Positions 1 to 12,274 of a stretch of DNA of 64,000 nucleotides are shown here, piece after piece (position 1 is the first letter of the stretch; every line of letters starts with the position of its first letter). The position numbers and the translations under genes are program-made. The notes beneath the pieces were generated by a model. The model ran no database searches. It was not told where the DNA came from and worked only from the letters and a program-made list of their open reading frames with translations. The DNA is taken from NCBI GenBank assembly GCA_025677835.1, contig JAIXMR010000119.1, positions 1-64,000 of the forward strand, given 5' to 3'. This DNA comes from Sporodiniella umbellata (Eukaryota > Mucoromycota > Mucoromycetes > Mucorales > Rhizopodaceae).

Positions 1-1631
1 AAAGTGTAACACCCGAAGTGGCTGCAAGAAATGCTGAAGTACAGAAAATTATTCAACCTCGACTGGAACAGCTCATGGATATTGCTGAGAGCTTTTTGAC
101 TGTTATTCTGGACTCTACGCCATGTGTACCTTATGGTATTCGCTGGATATGTAAACAAATTCGGTCCTTAACCAAGCGAAAAAACCCAGAGGCCTCAGAC
201 TACTCGGTGTGCTCAATGATTGGTGGCTTTTTCTTCTTGAGATTTATTAACCCTGCTATTGTCACACCAAGAGCGTATATGCTGTTGGATACAGCACCTA
301 ACAACTCTCCTAGGAGAACTCTCACTTTAGTATGTAAAGAAAGCGCTATTTTGTTTTACTTACATTTGTATTCCTTAGGTTGCCAAGATGCTACAAAACC
401 TAGCCAACAAACCATCCTATGCCAAGGAGACTTATATGTTTCCTACTAATCCTTTTGTGGAAAGGAACAAGCAGAGAATCAATCGGTTTTTGAATGAGCT
501 TTGTGAAGTAGGCGATTTTTACGAAACGCTAGAGATGGACCAATACATGGCTTTGTCCAAAAAAGATATCGAAATCAACATCACACTGAACGAAATGTAT
601 AACACGCACACTTTGGTTGAGCGCCATTTGGATGTGATTGCGCCCAAGGAGAAAGATCATTTGAGAGTTTTGATAAACGAGCTTACGCCAGCCCCACCTC
701 AGGTATCACGACAAGAGAATAAAGCTATTGACCTTCCCTTATTCAGCCGTTGGGAAGTACCCATTCAAGGTAAGACAACTTGAAAGGATAGTATATGTCT
801 AAATCAAAACTAGATTTGACTACGGCCCTCATGTCTGAGAACAACGTTACACAAAACGATATCCTTTACATGGAGACCAAGGCCATCTATGTCCAACTGA
901 TACGCTCACTACCTCACCTGGCTACTGGCTCTCTTGATCTAGAATACATTGCGGAGGTAGCCGCAACGAATAAGGATGATCAACTAGTGCGCAAAGGGAT
1001 CAAGGTGAGGGATATGATAAAGGAATTAGAAGACGCTGGCGTCATTGATCATCGAGACCATTTTAAACTGTTGGTGGAGGAAATCACCCAAGAGCTGACC
1101 CATCTGGGAAATTTGAAAGAGAAGGTGGTCCAGGAAATAGAGTCGCTTAAGGGTATCTACAAAGCTATACTGGACCATAACGATTATCTGAAAGTCCAAC
1201 TCGAGAGTTATAAAGCATATCTACAAAACGTGCGTATTCAGAGTGGAGGTGATAAAAATCTTAAAGTAGGCATTGGAGTAGAAATCGAAGGTGGATCAAA
1301 GCCAAGAAAAGCAGCTAAAGCTGTAAAAGGCCCTGTGAAATTCTCTCATAACAGCTTGGAAAAAGATGGTGTGATCACTGAGAGTACTGTACCTGAAAAC
1401 AGACGAGCCAATATCTTCTTTACTATTTCCTCGCCTTTACCAGGCACATTTGTCATTGCAATGCATTTCAAGGGAAGAGACAAGCCTATATTGGAAATGG
1501 ACCTAAAACTTGATGATTTACTGGAAAAGCAACAGGACAGTGTTGAGCTATTGGATCTCGAATATGTACGGCTGAATGTCACAAAAACGCTCAACCTTTT
1601 ACACAAGACGTTTATTCATCGAAACAAGTAA
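1..1631 (+). CDS. RasGAP-domain protein (IQGAP/Gap1-like), 5' partial
   Basis: 3' part of a Ras GTPase-activating protein, open to the left edge of the window (about 511 residues visible). Exons 1-329, 379-769 and 814-1631; the 49- and 44-nt introns join them in one frame, and the second junction rebuilds an Asp codon. The end of the catalytic GAP module is seen as FLRFINPAIVTP, then LTLVAKMLQNLANKPSYAKE created exactly across the first splice. The last exon (from DLTTALMSENN) matches the RasGAP C-terminal domain found in IQGAPs and in fission yeast Gap1, with a helical charged segment and a Lys-rich tail. Such proteins switch off Ras-type GTPases at the cell cortex. Whether calponin or IQ motifs precede it cannot be seen, so Gap1-like and IQGAP-like remain open. 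Confidence 0.93.
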
Positions 1632-3638
1632 CAAGGCTTCTTTTATCCCTTTTTCTCCTCTACTCTATACTATCTCTTTCATAACCATATATACTTTTTC
1701 ACATCCTACGCATAATCTACTATCATTATACTTAATAAATTTAATTGCCCTCCCCTCTCCCCTTCCCTCTCCTCCCTTTTGTTTTGTAATTATATATCTT
1801 TGTTTTCTCAAAAGCATCACGACGAATGACTATCCGAAAAATAGTAAGGCCAAAGCACTACACTCAGGAGCATCCATCTACATCCGTTTTTTACTAGATA
1901 CCACATGAAACTGTAAATAGTCTCAATTCTGAAAAAATGTTGGTGTGGACAATACGATGAAGGATGATATTTACCTGATTTGCTTTTAGACATGAACATT
2001 TGGAGTCGCAAAAATCTTTGAGTAGTTACCCAACCATGGTACAAATGGTACTTTTTGTTTAGGGCTCCTTTGTTCGCACATCGTAACCATAAAATGAGCC
2101 GTGCAAGCATTTTTAGTTTATAGAATACAATACAAAAAAAGTATCTCTATATACATAATTGAATACATAAACACGGCCTGGTTATTTGTTTTCATTAAAC
2201 CAAAAAAAAAAGAAAAGAAACCTGTAGAGTACTTCAACAAAAATTTCCATAAACGTCCATTTGTGAACATATCAACATGTGAAGCTTCTCTAACTTGGTT
2301 GTTTTGATATGTGGTTTTTTGTAGTAGACAGATAGGTCCAACCGGGAAGTTATGGAACAATACAGTACAATAAGTAAAGCTTTTTACATACCAAAGTTAT
2401 ATACGGTATTTAATGTATAGATTTACGAAACCAGGGTAAAGAGCTTTAAAAGTTCAGAAATAAACTTTATTGTCTTGAATAGCATAGACTATATTTAAGG
2501 TGCTAGGTTCAGACCGTCTTACTTTTCTTTCTTGTTTTCTTTTTTCGGTGTATACTTCTGCTTGATCGAATCTTCCAATAAGTACTATAAACAACTGACT
2601 GAGATACACTGGAATGCTTTTTGAGCTTCAATTAGCCGATGCTATACACTACTGAAATGGCTGATTAAAAACAAAGGATAAAAAAGACTTGCTAATTCAA
2701 GTGTTGAAGTTTTCACTTTTTGTTTTAACTCTGCAAAACAACAGGTTGTAAAGAATCAATCTATACATCTGTAATTAGGACACAAAGATTCCCTAATAGA
2801 ATGGCTAGTTATAATTTGAAGTGACTGGTACTTTATTTGACGATCCAGTAAATTATGCTGTACTCCACTATCTTTCGAATTCAACTCACTTGATTCTTTC
2901 AGGAATTTCCAACTACTCTTTTGTTTTGGAAGCTTTTCTGCTTTTGAATTGGATTGTTTATAAAAAAAATGAAAGGGGGGTGGAGATTGTTCTGGTCGCC
3001 TTCAAAGTTTTTGGCTGTCCAGTTTTATGCCAAACGTTTTAAAAAACCAAGAAAAAAACAAATAAACAAATAAACAAATAAACAAGTGTAAATATGGATA
3101 TAAAGACGCACAAAGCATCTATCCGATTTCCCAAGCATATACAAACAGAAGAGAAACTACAACAGGGTCAGGGTGCGAGGTTTTTTTTGTTTACTTGTTA
3201 CTAATTGATGTTTTAGACTGAATGTAGCTAATGATGAGTAAAGTGCCAAAAAAAAAAGGGGGGCAGCAATCGCAATAAAGGCTGATGATTGTAAATATGG
3301 CCCAAATAGACACCTAAGAAGGGTAAGGACACAATATATAAAAGAAGAAAAGGTCTGAGGTGTCTAATGACTGGAATAGACTACCGAACTGTTTGACTTT
3401 TTGTGTTTTCCTTTTATAGACATGGAATGTACGTACAGTAAAGAGCTTAAAAAAAATGAGAAAAAAAAAAGGGAGCCCTATGAGGGAGGTGGGGAAGGTA
3501 CATGGAATGAAAGTATGAATGAGCCAATTTACATATAAAACGTTTAGAAATTCTCTTTTTTGTTTTTTTCAGTTAAATTTTTAAAATAATGGCTCAGTTA
3601 GCAGTAAGAGAATTGCCATAGTGATCTTTGTTTGATTT

Positions 3639-3682
<44 letters not shown>

Positions 3683-3792
3683 GTGTTAGGACTCTTGTTT
3701 TGTGGATGTAGATTTGACAGAAGGTAAACACAAGTACATATTCTTATTGCCTCGTATAACCTTATTGTTTTACCTCAGCAACCACCATTGAG
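1632..3792. other. Intergenic, AT-rich, no gene recognised
   Basis: Spacer between two plus-strand genes. It begins with the likely RasGAP 3' UTR and AATAAA-like hexamers near 1735. It contains a short tandem AAATAAAC-type repeat near 3057-3086 and a run of about 26 A followed by (TA)n at 3644-3680, some 110 bases before the ankyrin gene start. Open frames here are short and lack family resemblance. Confidence 0.6.
3644..3680. repeat. Poly(A) tract followed by (TA)n
   Basis: About 26 consecutive A, then TA dinucleotides. It lies in the presumed promoter of the downstream ankyrin gene, where poly(dA:dT) often excludes nucleosomes in fungi; that role is inference. Confidence 0.85.
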
Positions 3793-4653
3793 ATGGAAAA
3801 AAAGCCAAGCATATCCATTTGGAAAGCAGCAAAAACTGGAGATATGAGCGTACTGGAGCACTATCTTCGCACAGACCCTTCACAAATCGATGCACGTGAC
3901 CCCATTACCGAATGTACCTTACTTCATCTCCTTCTCTCCAATGTGTCCCAACCTCTTCAGCCCCTGGGGCTTTTACTTCAATATGGAGCAGATCCCAATA
4001 TACGCAATATTTACAACATACAGGCGATTCATGTCGCCTTTTTGCATCTCCGCGACCCTTTAGAGGTTGTTTCTCTTTTACTAGCACATCACGCAGATCC
4101 CAATGCTCGGGACGGAGATGGATGGAGTCCTCTTCACTATGCATCTCGGTTTTGCCGAGATCCCGAGCCTGTGCTCAAACTACTAGTAGGTGCAGGCGCT
4201 AATGTTCATGCAACCGATGTCAGTCGTAAATCGGCTCTATTCAGCTTACTTGCTGGAGGCGATCACAGCGTAGCCTTAGATTGGCTGATTCGTCACGGAG
4301 CAAACGTGCTAGTGCGTGGGGATTTTTTAGACAGTCAGACGCGAACAACGCATGAAGGAACTTTGGTTTTGCAAGCGGCAAAGTATGCTAGACTCGACTC
4401 ACTCAGAGTGTTGGTAAGCGTTGATCGCTGGCACGCTGTTCTAACACAACGAGAGCTGGAAGAGGCTATTGATTTGGTCAGGCAACAGCTACTCAACAAA
4501 ACAGAGCGAAAACAGATTGAAAAGTTGGGAGTAATCATAATGATTTTGGAAGATTTGATACAAAAGCTATTTAAAAGTCAGATTATACAGAGGAAAAAGA
4601 ACGTGTTCCGAAGAATTTTCACTGCTACATGGACTAGAATCAAGTCAAGATAG
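3793..4653 (+). CDS. Ankyrin-repeat protein
   Basis: Intronless gene of 286 residues. Four to five ankyrin repeats span about residues 8-200: an opening 'WKAAKTGDMSVLEHYL', then 'LLLQYGADPNIRN', 'LLLAHHADPNARDGDGWSPLHYA' style units and 'LLVGAGANVHATD'. The C-terminal third is helical and basic (KTERKQIEKLG, then a Lys/Arg-rich tail), with no transmembrane segment or signal peptide. The start is the first Met of the frame and is preceded by an A-rich leader. Ankyrin arrays bind partner proteins, but the partner cannot be told from sequence. The body has no catalytic domain. Similar short ankyrin proteins are common in fungi, so the family call is sure and the role unknown. Confidence 0.85.
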   Translation: MEKKPSISIWKAAKTGDMSVLEHYLRTDPSQIDARDPITECTLLHLLLSNVSQPLQPLGLLLQYGADPNIRNIYNIQAIHVAFLHLRDPLEVVSLLLAHHADPNARDGDGWSPLHYASRFCRDPEPVLKLLVGAGANVHATDVSRKSALFSLLAGGDHSVALDWLIRHGANVLVRGDFLDSQTRTTHEGTLVLQAAKYARLDSLRVLVSVDRWHAVLTQRELEEAIDLVRQQLLNKTERKQIEKLGVIIMILEDLIQKLFKSQIIQRKKNVFRRIFTATWTRIKSR

Positions 4654-5196
4654 CCCAGTAAACTCTTCTAAACCTCATAGCAGTACAACCTTACCCGCAC
4701 ATATACTCATCGCATACTCATAAACCCACATGTATATATAAAGATACATTATTTGAAACCGAAGAAATACACGTGGCACTTCCAACCAGTTCTTTTTTGA
4801 GTAAAAATCGTAAATAATAGACACATAAAAGACGATGGGGTCTCTGAGTTGTAAGCTCTTCAGTTTGTCATTTAGGGACGGTTGTATTTTTAGCTTTGGT
4901 AATTGTTTTTCAGCCATCTAGTTGTATATTATATTATACAATGTTTTTTTCTTCTTTTTTAGTAAATGATTAGAATATAGACCTTATTTTACGTTTGCAA
5001 TAGTATGCTGGTTCAGACTACATTTATATACTCATTAAAGTAGCGTTTCGGCACAAGTAGGCTAAACAGGTCTTAGTTTTGCTGTTTTGCACTTGTCATA
5101 ATGGCAATATCAAAATTACAAAACCCCCGTCCGTGTCACATACGCTTTTCTTTTTGTCTTGTGGTGTACCGTTACATTACTTGTATTTATTTTCAG

Positions 5197-5236
<40 letters not shown>

Positions 5237-5604
5237 AGAGAAAAAGAAGACTATAATAGTGTATGTAGCCTAAATAAGTCAGGAAAAAAAAAGGCTGGGA
5301 TGTCAATAATGTTACTGACAAAATATACGTGTATATCTTTCTTTTTGATGTCACGAGACGTCCTAGTAAAGATGTACAACATACTTTGGTTAATTCTCCC
5401 GTTCTTCGCACTTCTTGAGTAACCTTTTCTTAACCCGAACAAGTCTAAAAAACGACGGGTAGGTTAAAGACATGATCAACTTGTCATCAAAATATTAAAG
5501 CCATGTTGAAAAAAAAAAATTGATCTGAGAACAAAAGATTTTACCAAAAAGTGGAAAATTAAAGAAAGATCCAAAAGGACCTAGAACTATTGCTTTTATT
5601 TTTT
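4654..5604. other. Convergent intergenic region with long poly(A)
   Basis: Lies between the 3' ends of the ankyrin gene (+) and ALAS (-), so it should hold only terminators and UTRs. A pure run of about 38 A sits at 5197-5234. No coding potential recognised. Confidence 0.6.
5197..5234. repeat. Poly(A) homopolymer, about 38 nt
   Basis: Uninterrupted A run between convergent genes, one of the longest homopolymers in the window. Its exact length may be uncertain because homopolymers are error-prone in assembly. Confidence 0.9.
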
Positions 5605-7372
5605 TTAGTTGGCAGAAGCAGCGGTCTTCTGACTATTGATATCAAGACCCAACTGCTTATCAGTCCAGAGGGGCTCAGGAACAACAGTGTTGGGAAGGCC
5701 TACTCCAGCACATCCACCTTGAGCAGTCCAATCGTCTACGCGCTTGAAGTCGTAGCGGTTCCAAATCTTCTCAAGAGAGTGAACGAGTTCATCAATCATA
5801 AGTCCGTTATGGCCAGGGGTTGGGGTAATGCGAAGACGCTCTTCTCCTACAGGTACTGTAGGATAGTTGATACTTTGAACGTAAATATCGTGTTCTGACA
5901 ATAACTCATCCGATGCCAACTTGGCAGCAGCAGCATCGCCCAAAAGAACGGGGACGATGTGCGATGGGTTAGGAACAACGGGAATTCCAAGCTCGGTTAG
6001 GCGAGACTTGACTGTACGCGTATTAACATGCTGCAAATGGCGCTCAGCAGTTGAGTTTTTGAGATATTTAACAGATTCAAGAGCTCCAGACACAACAACA
6101 GGAGGAAGTGAGGTGGTGAAAATGAAGCCAGGGGCATATGAACGAATCATATCTACAAAGCGAGCAGAACCGGCGATGTAGCCACCAACAACACCATAAG
6201 CTTTACCTAAAGTGCCCGTAATAATATCGATTTCTTCCATAATACTACCATTGCCTAAACCGGGGCGAGCAGCATTCAAATCAAAATCCAAGTGTTCAGC
6301 TACGCCAGCACCACGGGGTCCATACATGCCTACAGCATGAACTTCGTCCAAGAAAGTAATAGCGCCATACTTTTTAGCTAAATCTACAATTTCACGAATA
6401 GGGCCAACTGAGCCGCACATAGAGTAGACAGACTCAAAGGCAATGATCTTGGGCACGCTTGGGTCAACAGATTGTAAGAGTTGTTCAAGATGTTGCACAT
6501 CGTTATGGCGGAAAATCTTTTTAGAAGCCTTTGAATGGCGAATACCCTCAATCATGGAAGCGTGGTTGAGGGCATCTGAGAAAATAACACAGCCGGGTAA
6601 TTTAGAAGCCAAAGTAGCCAAAGTGGAATCGTTAGCAACGTAGCAAGACGAAAAAACAAGTGCGCCTTCTTGATGGTGAAGGTCAGCTAACTCAGACTCC
6701 AGGCGCAGGTGAAGATCAGCATTACCAGCAATGTTGCGAGTACCTCCAGCTCCAGCTCCGTAACGATCCAAAGTTCGTCTATTGAAATTAGAAAGCGGAT
6801 TAATAAACAAAAAGAGGTGAAGGACGTTCAAAGAGATAACTCACTTCATAGCATCGCTTAACACAGGGCTTTTTCCCATACCCAAATAATCGTTAGCACA
6901 CCAAACGGTGACTTCGTCTGTAACATGGGCCGTGTGAGCACGAGGGAACTTTTTAGCCAAGCGGTTAATGTTATTAAAATAGCGATAACTTTTGTCTTTG
7001 TGTTTCTTTTCTAATTCTTCTTCATAAAAGCTTTCATAATCGAAATGCTTTTGTACCGTGTGAGTTGCGGCTGGGACGACTAAAAACAACATGTGAATAT
7101 TGATGTCTTTTTCTCACACTTAAACACAATGTATTACCTTTGGTAGCTTTAACTTCAGCCTGAATGGCAGCTTTAATGGGCTGGGAAGGTGTTTGCTTTA
7201 CAGCACAAGAAGTGGATAGTGCACGAGTAGAAATAGCCTGACTCATAATAGGGCATTGCTTAGCTTTAGTAACTAAAGTGTTGGAGCCGGCAGTCATTCT
7301 ACGAAGAGAAGAAGCAGATGCCAAATGGATGAAGGGGCATGACTTCTTTGCTTGCATTAAGGCTGCTTCCAT
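5605..7372 (-). CDS. hem1: 5-aminolevulinate synthase, mitochondrial
   Basis: Catalyses PLP-dependent condensation of glycine and succinyl-CoA to 5-aminolevulinate, the first step of haem synthesis, in the mitochondrial matrix. Exons 7372-7138, 7079-6845 and 6778-5605 splice to 547 residues. The Arg/Ser-rich N-terminus is a mitochondrial presequence. It carries two Cys-Pro heme-regulatory motifs (KKSCPF near residue 12, KQCPIM near 40). The core shows [48 protein letters not shown] and the PLP-lysine motif TGTLGKAYG. Junctions rebuild VVPAATH and AMKRTLDRYG exactly as the family requires. Length is normal for fungal ALAS. The start is the first Met of the presequence frame. An inverted CCAAT box (ATTGG) lies about 215 bases upstream. 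Haem feedback through the CP motifs is known for the family and inferred here. Confidence 0.97.
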
Positions 7373-10300
7373 TTTAACTAGTACAATATAAAAAAGTTGG
7401 GAGGGGAAGAAAAGAAGAAATGTAAGAAATAAGGATATCCAAAACCTACAAAAAAAAATTTTTATCTTATAAAGAAAAAACAATTGATTGTCCGATTTGA
7501 CTTTAGCCAATAGTTAGCAATAGACATAATGTATAATTAGTAACACTCCGTCCCCTGGAAAAACAAAAAGATGCGAACTGAGCATTTGATTGGTCCAAAT
7601 TCAATCGTAACCACTGAACACAGCCCATCGTCGCTGACAACTTTCTAATCAACTATGGCTAAACTTTTACTCAAATGATAAAAATTTTTTATGTCAAACC
7701 CAACTCACTATACTGTATCTATGACACAAGTAAAGGTTTTTACATGCAAGAGCGACGCAAAAATCAAGCACAGCTTTTGGACTGTTGACGAAGCAGCTGT
7801 GTGGGTTTTTAGTACAATGAACTTTACGACAATTTCGGTAACTGCGTTGTGCAAACAATAGCATTATAACTTAGTTTTCTCTCTCTCTAAAGTCAAGGCT
7901 GATAGCAAAAACGTTTCATAAGCACATTAGCATGAGTTTGCAGGTGCCATTCATGCCAGATTTCTAATATTTGTATGTACTGATACGAAAAATATGTTTT
8001 GTGTTTTATCTATAAACTAGTAAAGCTGTATGTTAGTATCCCATTTGAGTAAGGTGTATTAAACCCAACACGGCTCTTTATAGTGCGTTGTGTTATGTAC
8101 CAAATGATTGAATGAATGTACAGTCCTATTTAAGTTTTCCATATAAATCCTCATTCTTTCAATTATAGATAAATGATTGTAGGTTTCGCTTTTTCTGTTT
8201 GTAGTTACGAGTGTCTTTCTAAAATATCCTGTTTTTGTATTGTAAAATAGCTCAGAGTGTCAAAAGCTTTCTTAAACGCTTGGCTTCTTGTTTATCGATT
8301 TTTGACTCTATTTAAAATATCCTAGGAGCCATGCTGTGGCCACAACATCCAAGCTCCTTATACTATAAGGGCTTGAGCGTGAGAGCGTTTTACAAAAATT
8401 GCTTTCTGATATTTTCACATATGCAATTTTTTACTGTTACCTTAGTAGCCATTTAAGACTCGGTAGATATGTAATTTGATAAAGTAGTGGTCTGTTGTCT
8501 ATTTCTTTTGTGTAGAAAAAAGACAGACTATACTTAAGATAATGTAATCATACAGTTACTTCTGAATCAAAGAATCAATTAATAAAATTTTGCTAGTAAA
8601 ACCGCTAAATGCGGGATGTCTTTGTTAAAGGTAATATTAGGAATACCGTTCATGATTGTACGTCTGCCTTTACCTTATTATAGAGTTGTACGTTTATTTG
8701 TTTTTAAGGATTTAAGACTCTTACAAAGCTAAAAAAAAAAATTGCTCTAAAATACACATTTCAAACCAAACCATTTAGTTACTAAGAAGCGCATATATGT
8801 GGACTCAAAGGTTTACTTAAAACTTCTTGAAAAGCAAAAGCTTGCTCCTACTTTTTTTTTTTTTTTTTTTTTGATTTCAACACGCATCAGTTCGACATAT
8901 ATATATCAGCAACTTTTAGCTATAGTTTTATTGCAAAAAAGAGTCTAGTGCTTGATTTCCAAAACGCATTAATAATACTTTCTTTTGTCTGCAACTTCTG
9001 GAAGGCAAGTTGTTTAGTCAAAAGTATCGCTGCTAATTTTAAGACGCTGCAGTTACAAATAACCATCTAAATTAAAATCCAAAACAGGTACAAGTTAAGC
9101 CACTAGTAAATGTACAGGGGCCTTTTTTTATAAATTAATCGTACGATTCATTGTTGTAAAAATATAAAATAACAACAAACGACATATAGTACTTCTATAA
9201 TCTATAGGCCAATGCAGCAGATAATCCAAGCTAACTTCTCAGATATTATAAAAAATTCATGCTGTAATACAACAGGAATCTTTCTAACAATAGCTTAAGA
9301 CAAACTCTGATAGTAGATAGTTAATATGTCAAATGAGATATGTAGGTATATATATGGTATATTGAAGGATTTTATGACTCATATTTTTTTTACAGATAAA
9401 ATACAGAGTCTCTAAAACAATACATAGGCGAGCAGAAAATAGAAAGTAAATGGGTATCAATCGGATGCATCTTTATCTTGAAAGCTTTTTTCTGTTATTT
9501 TGCCTCGAACAAAAAACTGTTTGGATCGCGTACGACTAAAAAGAGCCTTCGTATACACTTCAAATAAATATTTGTTGAAGATGCGCAATTGACTCTGTAA
9601 TAGATAGAGCTTGCACTTTAAAATTTTAAAAAAATGATCCTTTACATTTTTGGTGGGCTACAAATAAACTAGAGACAAGCTCACATATAGTAGATCAATA
9701 TATAAAATACTTTGTTTTGTTCGCACAATTTTTTTTTAAAGTTTTGTCTTATTAATGAGCTAGACAACGTTTGCCTTAAAAAGATACATATGTAGTATCC
9801 AGTTATGAAACAACCTTTTGAAAATGTTCCTAAGTATATGTATATATCTTAACAACAAAAGCTTTCTAAAAACTTTTCAGTTTATACTTCTATTATCCGT
9901 TTACATGCCCTTATTGAGCCCAAACATCAATTTGGAGCGATGTGTCAAAAGGCTGTTTTCTTTCTTTCCAAAAGATCTTTAATATGCTTAGAACAATACA
10001 CATAGGTAGCGGTTATACACCAAAGCGTAATTGAAAAGCTTTGAGGAGACCGCTGAACATCTCAGTGCCAACTTTTTTTTCCACAAATAAAACGAAAAGA
10101 AAAAGTGTCTGGATCGCATCGGTAGTCTGAATGTCAGATAGACTATCCTAGTGGATTTTTTCTATTTTGGTTGTAGACAATCAAGTTCCAAAGCTATGCT
10201 TTTGCCGCTATTTCGGTGATATGCGAAGCCTTTGGTTTACTTAAAAACCTTTTCTTGCCATCTGGGACGGAGTTACTCTACTAGAGTTTACAGTTGGTCC

Positions 10301-10947
10301 GTTGTCTGCCGATTATTGATTTCGGCAAGATAGCAGATAATCGCACTTTGTAAGGGTAGGTACAGTACTATTCGATTCAAGGCAATTAATTTTTAGTTGG
10401 TTATGGTAACACAAAATATGTTGAAGAACAAATTGCTTTTCTTTTGACTCACAATTTTTTGACTCCTTATAGCTTTACTTTGGTGCTTTACAATTTATGG
10501 TCTTAGAGCTGGACGATTCACAACTAAATTTCTGTTAACGATCTGAACGATCAACTGTATTAAAACCCTTTTTTTTTTTTTCATTTGCCTATAAGAGGGT
10601 TTTTTTTAAAAAAAAAACAGTGGGTCTGGCCTTAAATGTTCTCTTGTTTTTGCTAAAAAACAATTACTGTTTTAAGCAAAACGAAGTTGAAGCTCCTTTC
10701 TTTTTTAAAAGCTATATAAAGCTACATAATTTGAAAACACAAACCGGGTTCTATTGATGCCCATAGAATAAGATGGTTACAATTCGGTTTATTCTTTACA
10801 GTAACACCATTACTTGTAACGCTTTCTGAGTAGTCCTTATTGAACTTCCGTTGGCACTTTGCTTTTCAAGTCGGAAATCTTAAGCCGGACAGCTAAAATG
10901 TTGGCTTACAGAAAATAAAAATAGGTGTTTCATTTGCAATCAACTAA
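7373..10947. other. 3.6-kb gene-free stretch between divergent genes
   Basis: Upstream of both ALAS (-) and the F-box gene (+), so it contains at least two promoters. The rest is AT-rich with stop codons in all frames and no recognisable domain, tRNA or transposon end. A symmetric T8A10 tract lies at 10600-10617 and a T run near 8850. It is the longest unexplained interval of the window. Confidence 0.6.
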
Positions 10948-12147
10948 ATGCGTATTTTTTGGCACAGTGGAAAGGATAGTGAGCCACTTGAGCTCTTGCA
11001 GCAAACAGGACCATCGAAAAACCTACTTTTTCCAACAGAAATAATAAGAAAGATTGTGGAGTATCTACCAAGATCTTGCTTGCCTTCAATAGCTGGTATC
11101 AACCACACATGGTATGCCTTAGCGATGCCTGCTCTTTATCGGCACATTTACATTAGAACATATCAACATTGGATGCTTTTGCAAAGATCTTTTGAAAATA
11201 AGGATTTTGCCAAGATATTTGGAAGTTATGTCACCTCAATAGTGCTTAAACCTTCACCTAAACTAGTCTCCTCTCGGCTAGCCAATGCAATTAGCGTTAA
11301 AGCAATTGAGAACGACGATAAATTACAGCCTAACACGCGGGGCTATGTTCGTTTAGAACGCATCGACTATAACTTGACTGGCTTAGAAGAGATAGAAAAA
11401 GCTACGACAGAGAGCCAAGTGGATACCTCTAAAAAAGAAGCAGAGTGGCTTTCTTTTGTCACTGACAATCAGGTCAATTGCATCCTAGACTTTTGTTGCA
11501 ACATTGAATATCTTTACCTTTCTGGCTGTGAGAACTTATCTGACTATGCTTTAGTTCCTGTTTATAAACAAAAACTACAGCAGGGTAACCAAAAAACTAC
11601 CAAGTTAAAAGGCCTTTGGCTGAACCTAGCAAGGAACATTACAGCCACTACATTGATCAATTTGGCAAATGTTGACCGCATGTCTGGCAAAAGCGAGTTA
11701 AGATATCTAGACTTAGAATTCGTTATTTCCCTCACAGATGGCGACATTGAACGTATACTATCTCACTTTGGCCCCTCTTTAATACACTTACAATTCAATT
11801 CAGCTTATGAATTGACCAACGCTTCTGCTACATCAATTTCCAAGTATTGTCCAAAGTTAAAACTACTCTATTTAACGCGATGCTGGAGAATCAATAATGA
11901 AGGACTAGCTAACTTAAGCAAAAACTGTAAACAACTGAGTGATTTATCTGTCTCCTTTTTAGGTAGTGTCAATGAAGAAGGGTTGGGAGCTTTTGTACGA
12001 AGCGGTGCTTTAACGCGCCTAAATATCACTGGATGTGGTATAAGTGCCCTATTTAAGCATCTAATTATAGCCTCTTGGACTGCCTATCGAGTTGATAACC
12101 GACTACTGCCTCTGTCTATATTGGATGAAAGTCTGAATCTGATATAA
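10948..12147 (+). CDS. F-box/leucine-rich-repeat protein
   Basis: Intronless, 399 residues. An F-box lies at about residues 26-70 (LLFPTEIIRKIVEYLP, then INHTWYALAMPALYRHIYIR). It is followed by AMN1/FBXL-type leucine-rich repeats between about 170 and 370, such as LYLSGCENLSDYAL, LRYLDLEFVISLTDGD and LKLLYLTRCWRINNEGL. F-box proteins of this type recruit substrates to SCF (Skp1-Cullin-F-box) ubiquitin ligases, with the repeats as substrate receptor. The substrate cannot be deduced. The start Met is the first in frame and gives a complete F-box. No membrane segment is present. Confidence 0.88.
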   Translation: MRIFWHSGKDSEPLELLQQTGPSKNLLFPTEIIRKIVEYLPRSCLPSIAGINHTWYALAMPALYRHIYIRTYQHWMLLQRSFENKDFAKIFGSYVTSIVLKPSPKLVSSRLANAISVKAIENDDKLQPNTRGYVRLERIDYNLTGLEEIEKATTESQVDTSKKEAEWLSFVTDNQVNCILDFCCNIEYLYLSGCENLSDYALVPVYKQKLQQGNQKTTKLKGLWLNLARNITATTLINLANVDRMSGKSELRYLDLEFVISLTDGDIERILSHFGPSLIHLQFNSAYELTNASATSISKYCPKLKLLYLTRCWRINNEGLANLSKNCKQLSDLSVSFLGSVNEEGLGAFVRSGALTRLNITGCGISALFKHLIIASWTAYRVDNRLLPLSILDESLNLI

Positions 12148-12274
12148 AGTCTTGATACTTTTTCTTTTTTTTAAAAAAAAACTGTGTGTTTATACATGTG
12201 TACGCATCTTGTAAAATAAAATAGTCTTTCTCCTGTGTATATTCCTTATTTTTGAATGAAAAAAAAAAAGGTAT

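Noticed and set aside
5197..5234. Poly(A) as the tail of a retroposed gene
   Set aside because: No gene-like sequence or target-site duplication flanks the run on either side.
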